Assembly (NCBI GenBank): GCA_016195145.1
Contig: JACQAF010000125.1
Coordinates: forward strand, 1 to 7,209
Direction of reading: 5' to 3'
DNA length: 7,209 nucleotides
DNA from: Rhodospirillales bacterium
Lineage (GTDB): Bacteria; Pseudomonadota; Alphaproteobacteria; CACIAM-22H2
Part shown: positions 1 to 7,209 of the stretch, in pieces
Position numbering within the stretch: the stretch's first letter is position 1
Layout: each line of letters starts with the position of its first letter
Translations under genes and position numbers: made by a program
Notes under the pieces: generated by a model
Seen by the model: the letters and a program-made list of their open reading frames with translations, nothing else
The model's database searches: none
What the model was told of the DNA's origin: nothing

Positions 1-578
1 TCGAGCCGGTCGCGTTCGGCCAGAATCTTCGGCCAGTGCGTGCGCACGATGCCAAGGAACTCGAGCGTCATCTGCCAATGTTCGGCGAAGTCCGCCGGCA
101 CCAGTTCTTCGAGCCGGTCGAGGCTCACGCCCTCGATCGCGGCGCTGTCGAGCAGGTCGGCCAGCGCCTGGGCAAGCCGCGCCGCCACGCCGGGACCGGC
201 AACGCCCTCGCGCGCCAGCGCCAGCCGGGTCAGCAGCAGCAACCGTTCGAGGTGCGGGATCGCCGGTGGCAGATCGAGCGCATCTGCCCCGTCGGCCGGC
301 GCATCGAGCAGCAGCTCGTCGTCGTCGATGTCGCCGAGCGGCTGCATGCGCGGCAGCAGCAAGGGCTCGCCGCCGCGCAGGCGCAGGAACGCATCGCGCA
401 GCCCCCGGCACGCGCGCCGCGTCGGCAGCAGGACCGTCGCCCGCGCCAACCGCAAGGGGTCGGCATCCGCCTCGCGCCAGATGCCGGCGGCGAGCGCGTC
501 GAGGAACGAAGCCCCGGCGGGCATGGTGAAAACGCGGCACGACGCGCGCTCGGAAGGGCCGACGGCGGGAGCGTCCAC
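1..578 (-). CDS. addB: AddB, double-strand-break repair helicase/nuclease subunit, N-terminal part (cut by left edge)
   Basis: AddB is the partner of AddA in the alphaproteobacterial AddAB helicase-nuclease, which resects DNA double-strand breaks for recombination; it acts in the cytoplasm. About 192 codons are visible, against roughly 1000 in the family, so only the N-terminal part is here. The frame reads VFTMPAGASFLDALAAGIW, then LLPTRRACRGLRDAFLR, then LLLPRMQPLGDIDDDELLL, and near the edge FAEHWQMTLEFLGIVRTHWP, all typical of the alphaproteobacterial AddB N-terminus. No stop interrupts it. I place the start at GTG 578, about 13 bases after the murU-like stop, with a GAGG upstream; the internal ATG at 524 would remove the conserved VFT-x-P segment. 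It is the last visible gene of the tsaE-kinase-murU set; addA would be expected beyond the left edge. The product is fairly certain; the start is not. Confidence 0.85.
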   Translation of the reverse strand, partial: MDAPAVGPSERASCRVFTMPAGASFLDALAAGIWREADADPLRLARATVLLPTRRACRGLRDAFLRLRGGEPLLLPRMQPLGDIDDDELLLDAPADGADALDLPPAIPHLERLLLLTRLALAREGVAGPGVAARLAQALADLLDSAAIEGVSLDRLEELVPADFAEHWQMTLEFLGIVRTHWPKILAERDRL

Positions 579-591
579 AGCCCGGCGGCCC

Positions 592-1335
592 TCAGCCGCC
601 GCCGCGCGGCCGGCGGAAATGGCCGAGTTCGGCCTCGGTCGCGGCGACGTCGGCCGGCGTCCCGACGTGGTACCACAGACCGTCATGGGCGACGCCCCAT
701 AGCCGTTCGGCCGCTTCGGCGCGATCCCAGATGCGGTTGAGCGAGAACGCTCCGGTGGGTGCGTCCTTGAACAGGCGAGGATGGAGAATCTGCACGCCGG
801 CGAAGACGAACGGCGCCACCTCGTGCGATGCGCGCCGCCGTACGCGGCCGAGCGGATCGAGAAAATAATCGCCCCGCCCTTCGTAACCGAAGGCGGTAGC
901 GGATCGCTGGAGAAGAAGAAGCGCGTCCATTTTCGTTTCGTCCCAGGCGCGGGCGAGGCGCAGGAGCGCCGGCGTATAGCCGTCGAGCCACAGCACATCG
1001 GCATTGGCGACGTAGAACGGCGCATCGCCGAGCGCCGGCAGGGCATGCACGACGCCGCCGCCGGTCTCCAGCAGCTCGGTCTCGGGCGACAGCACGAGCG
1101 GCGGTTTTTCCTGTTCAGCGCGCTGTTTCAGATGCGCTTCGAGCTGGCCGCGATGGTGATGGAGGTTGACTACCGCGCGTTCGATGCCGATTTCGGCGAA
1201 ACGGTCGAGTACGCGATCGATCAGCGTGCGCCCCGCCACCGGAATCAACGGTTTGGGCAGGGTCTCGGTCAGCGGGCGCATGCGCTTGCCAAGCCCGGCC
1301 GCCAGCACCATCGCCACGTGCGGCGCGGCGGTCAT
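592..1335 (-). CDS. murU: Nucleotidyltransferase family protein, MurU-like (MurNAc-1-phosphate uridylyltransferase)
   Basis: This is a 247-residue sugar-nucleotidyltransferase with a Rossmann-type fold and no left-handed helix tail. The N-terminal signature is LAAGLGKRMRPLTETLPKPL (residues 11-30), which binds the nucleotide and pyrophosphate. Also visible are ETGGG (90-94) for sugar contact, NADV (111-114) with the Mg-binding Asp, and WYHVGTPADV (221-230) near the C-terminus. Length and motifs fit MurU, which makes UDP-MurNAc from MurNAc-1-phosphate in the cell-wall recycling route that bypasses MurA. The substrate is inferred from the adjacent AmgK-like kinase; other sugar-1-phosphates cannot be excluded. 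The start ATG (1335) overlaps the kinase stop as ATGA, so translation is probably coupled. Upstream in-frame codons belong to the opposite reading of the kinase and were discarded. The gene itself looks intact, but the kinase that would supply its substrate is interrupted by an amber codon. Confidence 0.85.
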   Translation of the reverse strand: MTAAPHVAMVLAAGLGKRMRPLTETLPKPLIPVAGRTLIDRVLDRFAEIGIERAVVNLHHHRGQLEAHLKQRAEQEKPPLVLSPETELLETGGGVVHALPALGDAPFYVANADVLWLDGYTPALLRLARAWDETKMDALLLLQRSATAFGYEGRGDYFLDPLGRVRRRASHEVAPFVFAGVQILHPRLFKDAPTGAFSLNRIWDRAEAAERLWGVAHDGLWYHVGTPADVAATEAELGHFRRPRGGG

Positions 1336-2366
1336 ACGACGGCCCCCGCCACAGGCGCGGTCCGCCGCGATGGCGGTATGGCGCGCGCGAACCAGGCGCG
1401 GATATCGGCCAGCGCCGGATGCCGCAGATCGCTGTCGAGCAGCCGCCAGACGCGCGGAATATGGGCCAGGTATTGCGGCTTGCCGTCGCGGCGGAACAGG
1501 CGGGTGAAGATGCCGATGATCTTCGCGTTGCGCTGCGCCGCGAGGATGGCGCACGAGGCGGCGAACGCTTCATGGTCGAGTGTGGGAAAGGCGGCGAGAT
1601 AGCGCGCGCGCATGGCGCTGGCGACGTCGGGCAGCACGTCGCGCCGCGCATCCTCGAGCAGGGAAACGAGATCGTAGGCGACCGGACCGATCACCGCGTC
1701 CTGGAAATCGAGCAGGCCGCAGGCCGCGACGCTCTCGCGCCGAGCGATCCGCATCAGGTTGTCGACATGATAGTCGCGCAGCACCAGGCTCGCCGGCACG
1801 GCCCGTGCCCGCGGCAGGACGGCGCGCCACAGGTCGAGATATTCCGCGCGCAGCGACGGCGGGGTCGGCCGGTCGGCGACATCGGGCAGAAACCAGTCGG
1901 CGAACAGCGCCGCCTCGGCGAGAAGCCGCGCATCGTCATAGGGCGGCACGGCGATGTCGGCGGCGCGCGGGTGGCGGTGGAGCGCGATCAGCAGATCGAC
2001 CGCGCGAGCGTAGAGCGCGCCCTCGTCGGCCCCGGCAGCCAGCGCGTGCGTATAGGTATCGTCGCCGAAATCCTAAAGGAGCAGAAGGCCGGCCGCCTCG
2101 TCGGCGGCGAGGACGGCTGGCGCGCTGAAGCCGAGGCCGAGCAGATGGCGGGCGACGGCAACGAACGGGCGGACATCCTCGTGCGGCGGCGGCGCGTCCA
2201 TCAGCACGGCGCGCGTGCCCGTGCGGTCGAGGCGGTAATACTTGCGGAACGAGGCGTCGCCGGCCAGCATCCGGCGCTGTGCCGTATCCCAGCCGTGCCG
2301 CGCAAGAAAGTCGCCGATCGCCGCTTCGCGCGCGCCCCGGTCCATCGTTGCCTGCGGATCAGACAT
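1332..2366 (-). pseudogene. amgK: AmgK-like anomeric sugar kinase (APH/phosphotransferase family), interrupted by an in-frame TAG at codon 98
   Basis: Read through, this frame gives a 344-residue phosphotransferase of the aminoglycoside-phosphotransferase fold, like AmgK, which phosphorylates MurNAc or GlcNAc at the anomeric position for MurU. Visible motifs are the phosphate loop GDASFRKYYRL (36-46), the catalytic loop LRDYHVDNL (196-204, Asp198 and Asn203), the metal-binding LLDFQDA (218-224), and the family's C-terminal KIIGIFTRLFRRDGKPQYL (282-300). Codon 98 (bases 2075-2073) is TAG, in the inter-lobe hinge where relatives have an acidic residue before DFGDD. The frame is identical on both sides, so this is a point nonsense change and not a frameshift. 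Translation from ATG 2366 would yield 97 residues, only the N-lobe; I see no restart that would give a full C-lobe (the GTG at 1949 begins at codon 140). The start overlaps the tsaE stop by 8 bases; the stop overlaps the murU start by 4. It could also be a sequencing error. Confidence 0.8.
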
Positions 2367-2694
2367 GCGCGGCGATCTCCGGCAGGCGAGCGGTCCATGG
2401 GCCGTGGCCGACGAGGCGGGCGAGATCGAAGTGCCAGACCGCCGCATCCGACAGATCATAGACCTGGACCAGGGTAAAGGTCGGGCTCGGCACCTCCTCC
2501 GACTCCGCCCCGCCGGCGCGGATAAAGGCGCGGGCGAAGCTGGTCTTGCCGAGCCCAAGCCCGCCCCACAGCCCGATCACGTCGCCGGGGCGCGCCTGCA
2601 TCGCGACGGCGCGCGCGAGGCGGCCGGTGGCGGCGAGGTCGGCCAGGCCGAATTCGGCGCCGTCGGGCGGCGCGGTGGGGTAAGCATCGGGCAT
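2359..2694 (-). CDS. tsaE: TsaE, tRNA t6A-biosynthesis ATPase, short form probably lacking its C-terminal region
   Basis: TsaE is the P-loop ATPase that works with TsaB and TsaD to make N6-threonylcarbamoyladenosine (t6A37) in ANN-reading tRNAs. This protein has the Walker A motif GGLGLGKTSF (44-53), the family signature SPTFTLVQVYD (70-80) and WHFDLARL (87-94), which matches the conserved HFDLYRL. It then goes directly to VGHGPWTARLPEIAAHV and stops at 111 residues. Family members are usually about 140-160 residues and at this point carry an acidic ExxELG-type helix and a WPE-type motif important for activity; neither is present. The frame stays open through the join and the end still overlaps the next gene by 8 bases, so an in-frame internal deletion of about 40-50 codons is my inference. 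ATG 2694 is the best start although no strong ribosome site precedes it. It is the first gene of the minus-strand set. Confidence 0.8.
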   Translation of the reverse strand: MPDAYPTAPPDGAEFGLADLAATGRLARAVAMQARPGDVIGLWGGLGLGKTSFARAFIRAGGAESEEVPSPTFTLVQVYDLSDAAVWHFDLARLVGHGPWTARLPEIAAHV

Positions 2695-2754
2695 GGCGGG
2701 TTTGTATCCGGCCGCCGCCGCCGCCGCAACCGGCCGCAAGCCGGGGCACGGAAA

Positions 2755-2779
2755 GGCGCGATAAAAGGTTGATCGCGCC
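2755..2779. repeat. Perfect inverted repeat, possible operator
   Basis: GGCGCGAT (2755-2762) and ATCGCGCC (2772-2779) are perfect reverse complements separated by nine bases, AAAAGGTTG. The right arm overlaps the possible -35 element of the plus-strand promoter. No T-run follows on either strand, so a terminator is unlikely. It could be an operator for a dimeric regulator or an RNA hairpin in the tsaE leader. The palindrome is seen directly; the role is inference. Confidence 0.45.
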
Positions 2780-2797
2780 GGGCGCGGATTGCATGGT
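2769..2797 (+). promoter_or_regulatory. Possible sigma70-type promoter for the NADP reductase
   Basis: TTGATC (2769-2774, four of six to TTGACA) is followed after 17 bases by CATGGT (2792-2797, three of six to TATAAT). The spacing is ideal and the -10 lies about 60 bases before the start codon, but the -10 match is poor, so this is only a candidate. Confidence 0.3.
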
Positions 2798-2859
2798 AGG
2801 GGCCGTTCGCCTGCCCCTTCCCTCTCCCCGAGTCGCTTTCCGCCTGCATTGGAGTGCCC

Positions 2860-3876
2860 ATGTCCGCCGTTTCCCGCAGCGATGTCGCGATTATCGGCGC
2901 CGGCCCGGTCGGCCTGTTCGCCGTGTTCGAGTGCGGCATGCTCAAGATGAGCTGCCAGGTGATCGACGCGCTCGACGCGGTCGGCGGCCAGTGCGCCGCG
3001 CTTTATCCCGAGAAGCCGATCTACGACATCCCCGGATACCCGCGCATCGACGCGCTCGAGCTGATCGCGCGGCTGGAGGAACAGGCGGCGCCGTTCAAGC
3101 CGGTCTACCATCTGGGCCAGCGCGTCGATTCGCTGACCCGGGTCGGCGACGAGTGGGAGATGGCGACCTCAACCGGCAACCGCCTGCGCGCACGGGCGAT
3201 TGTTATTGCCGCCGGCGTCGGCGCGTTCGGCCCCAACCGCCCGCCGCTCGCCCGGCTGGAGGAATTTGAGGGCAGAAGCGTGTTCTATCTCGTCCGCCGG
3301 CGCGACGATTTCCGCGGCAAGAAGGTGGTGATCGCCGGCGGCGGCGATTCGGCGGTCGACTGGGCGCTGTCGCTGGCCGACATCGCCGCCCGGGTCATGG
3401 TCGTCCACCGGCGCGACAAGTTCCGCGCCGCGCCCGAAAGCGTCGCCAAGATGAAGGCGCTGGCCGCGGCGGGGAAGATCGACATCGTCGTTCCCTATCA
3501 GCTCGACGCGCTCGAAGGCGATAACGGCAAGATGACGGCGGTGACGGTCAAGGACCTCGACGGCAAGACCAGGCGGCTCGACGCCGACGCCCTTCTCGCC
3601 TTTTTCGGCCTCGCAATGAATCTGGGGCCGATCGCCCAATGGGGCCTCAATCTCGACCGCAACCACATCAAGGTCGAGCCGGCGAGCTGCGCCACCTCGG
3701 CGCCGGGCATCTTCGCCATCGGCGACATCGCCACCTATCCCGGCAAGCTGAAGCTGATCCTGTCGGGCTTTGCCGAGGCGGCTTCGGCGGCGCATGCGAT
3801 CTATCCGCTCGTCCATCCCGGCGAGGCGCTGCACTTCGAATATTCGACCAGCAAGGGCGTGCCCGGCGCGGCGTAG
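2860..3876 (+). CDS. Ferredoxin/flavodoxin--NADP reductase, thioredoxin-reductase-like type (NAD(P)/FAD-dependent oxidoreductase)
   Basis: This 338-residue cytoplasmic flavoprotein moves electrons between NADPH and ferredoxin or flavodoxin. It has the FAD-binding motif IIGAGPVGLFAVFECGMLKM (11-30), VGGQCAALYPEKPIYDIPGY (41-60) typical of this FNR type, the NADP-binding VVIAGGGDSAVDWALSLA (156-173) followed by HRRDKFRA (183-190), and the second FAD motif IFAIGDIA (284-291). There is no CxxC redox pair where thioredoxin reductases have one, which separates it from TrxB and places it with the YumC / bacterial TrxR-like FNRs. Length is normal. I chose ATG 2860 because GGAG lies five bases upstream; the GTG at 2854 would overlap that site. 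It is the only plus-strand gene and lies between the DivL-like gene (convergent, 30 bases apart) and tsaE (divergent). The exact electron partner cannot be told from the sequence. Confidence 0.92.
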   Translation: MSAVSRSDVAIIGAGPVGLFAVFECGMLKMSCQVIDALDAVGGQCAALYPEKPIYDIPGYPRIDALELIARLEEQAAPFKPVYHLGQRVDSLTRVGDEWEMATSTGNRLRARAIVIAAGVGAFGPNRPPLARLEEFEGRSVFYLVRRRDDFRGKKVVIAGGGDSAVDWALSLADIAARVMVVHRRDKFRAAPESVAKMKALAAAGKIDIVVPYQLDALEGDNGKMTAVTVKDLDGKTRRLDADALLAFFGLAMNLGPIAQWGLNLDRNHIKVEPASCATSAPGIFAIGDIATYPGKLKLILSGFAEAASAAHAIYPLVHPGEALHFEYSTSKGVPGAA

Positions 3877-3883
3877 GCGCCGG
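3863..3883 (+). repeat. 7-base-pair hairpin overlapping the reductase stop codon; weak terminator candidate
   Basis: CCGGCGC (3863-3869) and GCGCCGG (3877-3883) pair perfectly around a seven-base loop that contains the TAG stop of the reductase. It lies at the convergent junction with the DivL-like gene. No T-run follows on the plus strand, so it is not a classical intrinsic terminator. Confidence 0.3.
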
Positions 3884-3888
3884 CCCGG

Positions 3889-3906
3889 CCCCCGCCCCCG
3901 CCCCCG
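3889..3906. repeat. Three perfect CCCCCG hexamers filling the convergent gap
   Basis: CCCCCG is repeated exactly three times, ending directly at the stop codon of the DivL-like gene (3907-3909). It makes up most of the 30 bases between the two convergent genes. It is a simple-sequence tract and may vary in copy number; no function is evident. Confidence 0.7.
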
Positions 3907-5958
<2,052 letters not shown>

Positions 5959-6160
5959 TTCAGGAACGTCCCATGATTGCTGTTCCGGACCGCGACTACC
6001 CGGCCGGACACGGGCTTGACGCCCGCTGCTGCGCCCGGATGGTCCGGACGCCATTCTTCCCCGGCGCGGAGACGTCTGAAGTTTAGGCGCAAACCGCCGA
6101 TGCGAACAAGCGCGCGCGGCCGCCCGCGTCAGTAACGGCTGGCGCCAGTAACAGCCGGCA
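5959..6160. other. Intergenic region between ahcY and the DivL-like gene
   Basis: This 202-base gap separates two same-strand genes. At its right end are 16-base tandem units that continue out of ahcY, with a small hairpin inside them. In the middle is a weak promoter candidate (6080-6109). The left part (about 5959-6070) is GC-rich and open in the DivL-like frame but shows no family-like residues, so it is probably leader and not coding. Confidence 0.5.
6080..6109 (-). promoter_or_regulatory. Weak sigma70-like promoter candidate for the DivL-like gene
   Basis: On the minus strand TTGTTC (6109-6104) is followed after 18 bases by TAAACT (6085-6080, four of six to TATAAT). The -35 matches only in TTG. 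It sits about 120 bases upstream of the chosen start. It is the best match I could find in the gap, and it remains uncertain. Confidence 0.25.
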
Positions 6161-6178
6161 TCAGTATCGGTAGGTGTC
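6131..6178. repeat. Three imperfect 16-base tandem units spanning the ahcY stop codon
   Basis: The plus strand reads AGTAACGGCTGGCGCC (6131-6146), AGTAACAGCCGGCATC (6147-6162) and AGTATCGGTAGGTGTC (6163-6178). All begin AGTA and keep a similar purine/GC layout. The third unit encodes the invariant DTYRY end of AhcY, so the first two look like decayed copies of the gene's last codons lying downstream of its stop. The first two units also form a hairpin: CGGCTG (6136-6141) pairs with CAGCCG (6152-6157) around ten bases. No T-run follows, so termination is doubtful. Confidence 0.5.
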
Positions 6179-7209
6179 CGCCTTGAACGGGCCGGCCGGG
6201 GGAACGCCGATATACTCCGCCTGCGTCTTGCTGAGCTTGGTGAGCTTGGCTCCGACCTTGGCGAGGTGGAGGGCGGCCACCTTTTCGTCGAGATGCTTGG
6301 GCAGGGTGTAGACTTTCTTCCCGTATTTTTTCGGATTGGTCCACAACTCGAGATGGGCCAGCGTCTGGTTGGTGAACGACGCGCTCATCACGAAGCTCGG
6401 ATGGCCGGTGGCGCAGCCGAGATTCACCAGCCGCCCCTCGGCGAGCAGGATGATGCGTTTGCCGCCGGGAAATTCAATCTCGTCCACCTGTGGCTTGACG
6501 TTGTGCCATTTGTGGTTCTTGAGCGCGGCGATCTGGATCTCGTTGTCGAAATGGCCGATGTTGCAGACCACCGCCCGGTCTTTCATCTTGCGCATGTGGT
6601 CGATGGTGATGACGTCGACATTGCCGGTGGCGGTGACGAAGATGTCGGCCATCGACGCGGCGTCGTCCATGGTCACCACCTGGTAGCCTTCCATCGCCGC
6701 CTGCAGGGCGCAGATCGGATCGATTTCGGTCACCATCACCCGCGCCCCGGCGTTGCGCAACGACGCGGCCGAACCCTTGCCCACATCGCCGAACCCGGCG
6801 ACGACCGCGACCTTGCCGGCCATCATCACGTCGGTGGCGCGGCGAATGCCGTCGACCAGGCTCTCCCGGCAGCCGTAAAGATTGTCGAATTTCGACTTGG
6901 TCACCGAGTCGTTGACGTTGATCGCCGGGAACAGGAGCCGGCCGTCCTTTTCCATCTGGTAGAGGCGGTGAACGCCGGTCGTCGTTTCCTCGGTCACGCC
7001 GCGGATGTTCTTGCCGAGGGCCGAATACCAGCCCGGCTTGGCCTTAATCCGCTTCTTGATCGCGGCGAACAGGGCTTCCTCTTCCTCGCTGCCCGGCTTG
7101 GCCAGGACCGAGGCGTCCTTCTCCGCCCGCATGCCGAGATGGACGAGGAGGGTGGCGTCGCCGCCGTCGTCGAGAATCATGTTCGGGCCCTTGCCATCCG
7201 GCCAGGTCA
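6161..7209 (-). CDS. ahcY: Adenosylhomocysteinase (S-adenosyl-L-homocysteine hydrolase), 5' end cut by right edge
   Basis: AhcY is a cytoplasmic NAD-dependent enzyme that splits S-adenosylhomocysteine into adenosine and homocysteine, removing the inhibitory product of methyl transfer reactions. About 349 codons are visible out of roughly 465-470; the missing N-terminal part lies beyond 7209. Seen in order are MILDDGGDATLLVH (from base 7180), the insertion with EKDASVLAKPGSEEEEAL that is typical of many bacterial enzymes, the active-site stretch NVNDSVTKSKFDNLYGCRES carrying the catalytic Lys and Asp, the NAD motif VVAGFGDVGKGSAASLRNAG, HFDNEI, NLGCATGHPSFVMSASFTNQ and the invariant C-terminal TYRY followed by TGA. 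The ATG at 7180 is internal, since WPDGKGPN continues upstream of it in frame. No key residue is missing. It is the gene upstream of the DivL-like gene on the same strand. Any riboswitch or promoter controlling it lies outside the window. Confidence 0.97.
   Translation of the reverse strand, partial: TWPDGKGPNMILDDGGDATLLVHLGMRAEKDASVLAKPGSEEEEALFAAIKKRIKAKPGWYSALGKNIRGVTEETTTGVHRLYQMEKDGRLLFPAINVNDSVTKSKFDNLYGCRESLVDGIRRATDVMMAGKVAVVAGFGDVGKGSAASLRNAGARVMVTEIDPICALQAAMEGYQVVTMDDAASMADIFVTATGNVDVITIDHMRKMKDRAVVCNIGHFDNEIQIAALKNHKWHNVKPQVDEIEFPGGKRIILLAEGRLVNLGCATGHPSFVMSASFTNQTLAHLELWTNPKKYGKKVYTLPKHLDEKVAALHLAKVGAKLTKLSKTQAEYIGVPPAGPFKADTYRY

Larger units (their letters stand above)
2695..2859. 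promoter_or_regulatory. Divergent intergenic region between tsaE (minus) and the NADP reductase (plus)
   Basis: This 165-base gap must hold promoters for both directions, since tsaE no longer has a minus-strand gene immediately upstream. From left to right it contains a GCC triplet tract (about 2711-2727) flanked by two copies of CCGGCCGC (2708-2715 and 2730-2737), a perfect 8-base inverted repeat (2755-2779), a possible plus-strand promoter (2769-2797), a pyrimidine-rich stretch (about 2811-2828), a GAGTC site (2830-2834) of the CcrM methylation type, and a good ribosome site GGAG (2851-2854). I could not identify a convincing minus-strand promoter for tsaE; its immediate upstream sequence has no clear Shine-Dalgarno. 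Confidence 0.6.

Noticed and set aside
1..120. Direct repeat TCGAGCCGGTCG at 1-12 and 109-120
   Set aside because: Both copies lie in addB and encode similar D-R-L-E stretches, so coding constraint and GC-rich codons explain it.
592..1554. A longer start for the murU-like gene at 1554
   Set aside because: The extra 73 residues show no family similarity and lie inside the kinase gene; the ATG at 1335 in the ATGA overlap gives a normal MurU length and N-terminus.
2073..2075. TAG as a programmed recoding signal (pyrrolysine or frameshift)
   Set aside because: No frame change is needed, no obvious stimulatory structure was seen, and a simple nonsense change or read error explains it better.
1419..2477. 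A 352-codon plus-strand open frame across the kinase and part of tsaE
   Set aside because: It has low-complexity composition typical of antisense frames in GC-rich DNA. The opposite strand carries clear family motifs on both sides of the amber codon.
2830..2834. GAGTC (CcrM-type methylation site) upstream of the reductase as a cell-cycle control signal
   Set aside because: A single GANTC occurs by chance often enough; no CtrA-type TTAA-N7-TTAA site accompanies it.
5959..6054. A longer N-terminus for the DivL-like protein starting at 6054
   Set aside because: The added residues are rich in Gly, Ser and Arg and precede the membrane segment without any recognisable feature; ATG 5958 directly before that segment is more natural.

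Overview
This window is a GC-rich chromosomal segment of an alphaproteobacterium. Protein wording and gene order look most like Sphingomonadales, but that placement is inferred from memory of the families, not from a search. Genes are dense, and six of the seven lie on the minus strand. I see no phage, insertion sequence, CRISPR, rRNA or tRNA.

Read on the minus strand from right to left, the layout is: the 3' three quarters of ahcY (S-adenosylhomocysteine hydrolase, cut by the right edge); a 202-base gap; a membrane-anchored multi-PAS histidine-kinase-like protein with Tyr in place of the phosphoacceptor His, the hallmark of DivL; then, on the plus strand, a complete ferredoxin/flavodoxin-NADP reductase of the thioredoxin-reductase-like type; a 165-base divergent intergenic region; and a tightly packed minus-strand set tsaE, amgK-like sugar kinase, murU-like nucleotidyltransferase and addB (cut by the left edge). 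Within that set tsaE overlaps the kinase by 8 bases, the kinase overlaps the nucleotidyltransferase by 4 bases (ATGA), and addB starts about 13 bases after the nucleotidyltransferase, so they very probably form one operon.

The functional themes are methyl-cycle maintenance (ahcY), cell-cycle signalling (divL-like), electron transfer (FNR), t6A tRNA modification (tsaE), MurNAc cell-wall recycling (amgK/murU) and double-strand-break repair (addB).

The unusual part is damage in the operon. The kinase gene has an in-frame TAG at codon 98 while the frame is otherwise perfectly preserved to codon 344. TsaE is only 111 residues and lacks most of the region that follows its HFDL motif, which looks like an in-frame internal deletion. 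The reductase gene also sits in opposite orientation between divL and tsaE, so tsaE must rely on a promoter in the divergent gap. I found no wholly new system here; the most useful leads are the two lesions, the DivL-type pseudokinase, and a perfect inverted repeat in the divergent promoter region.
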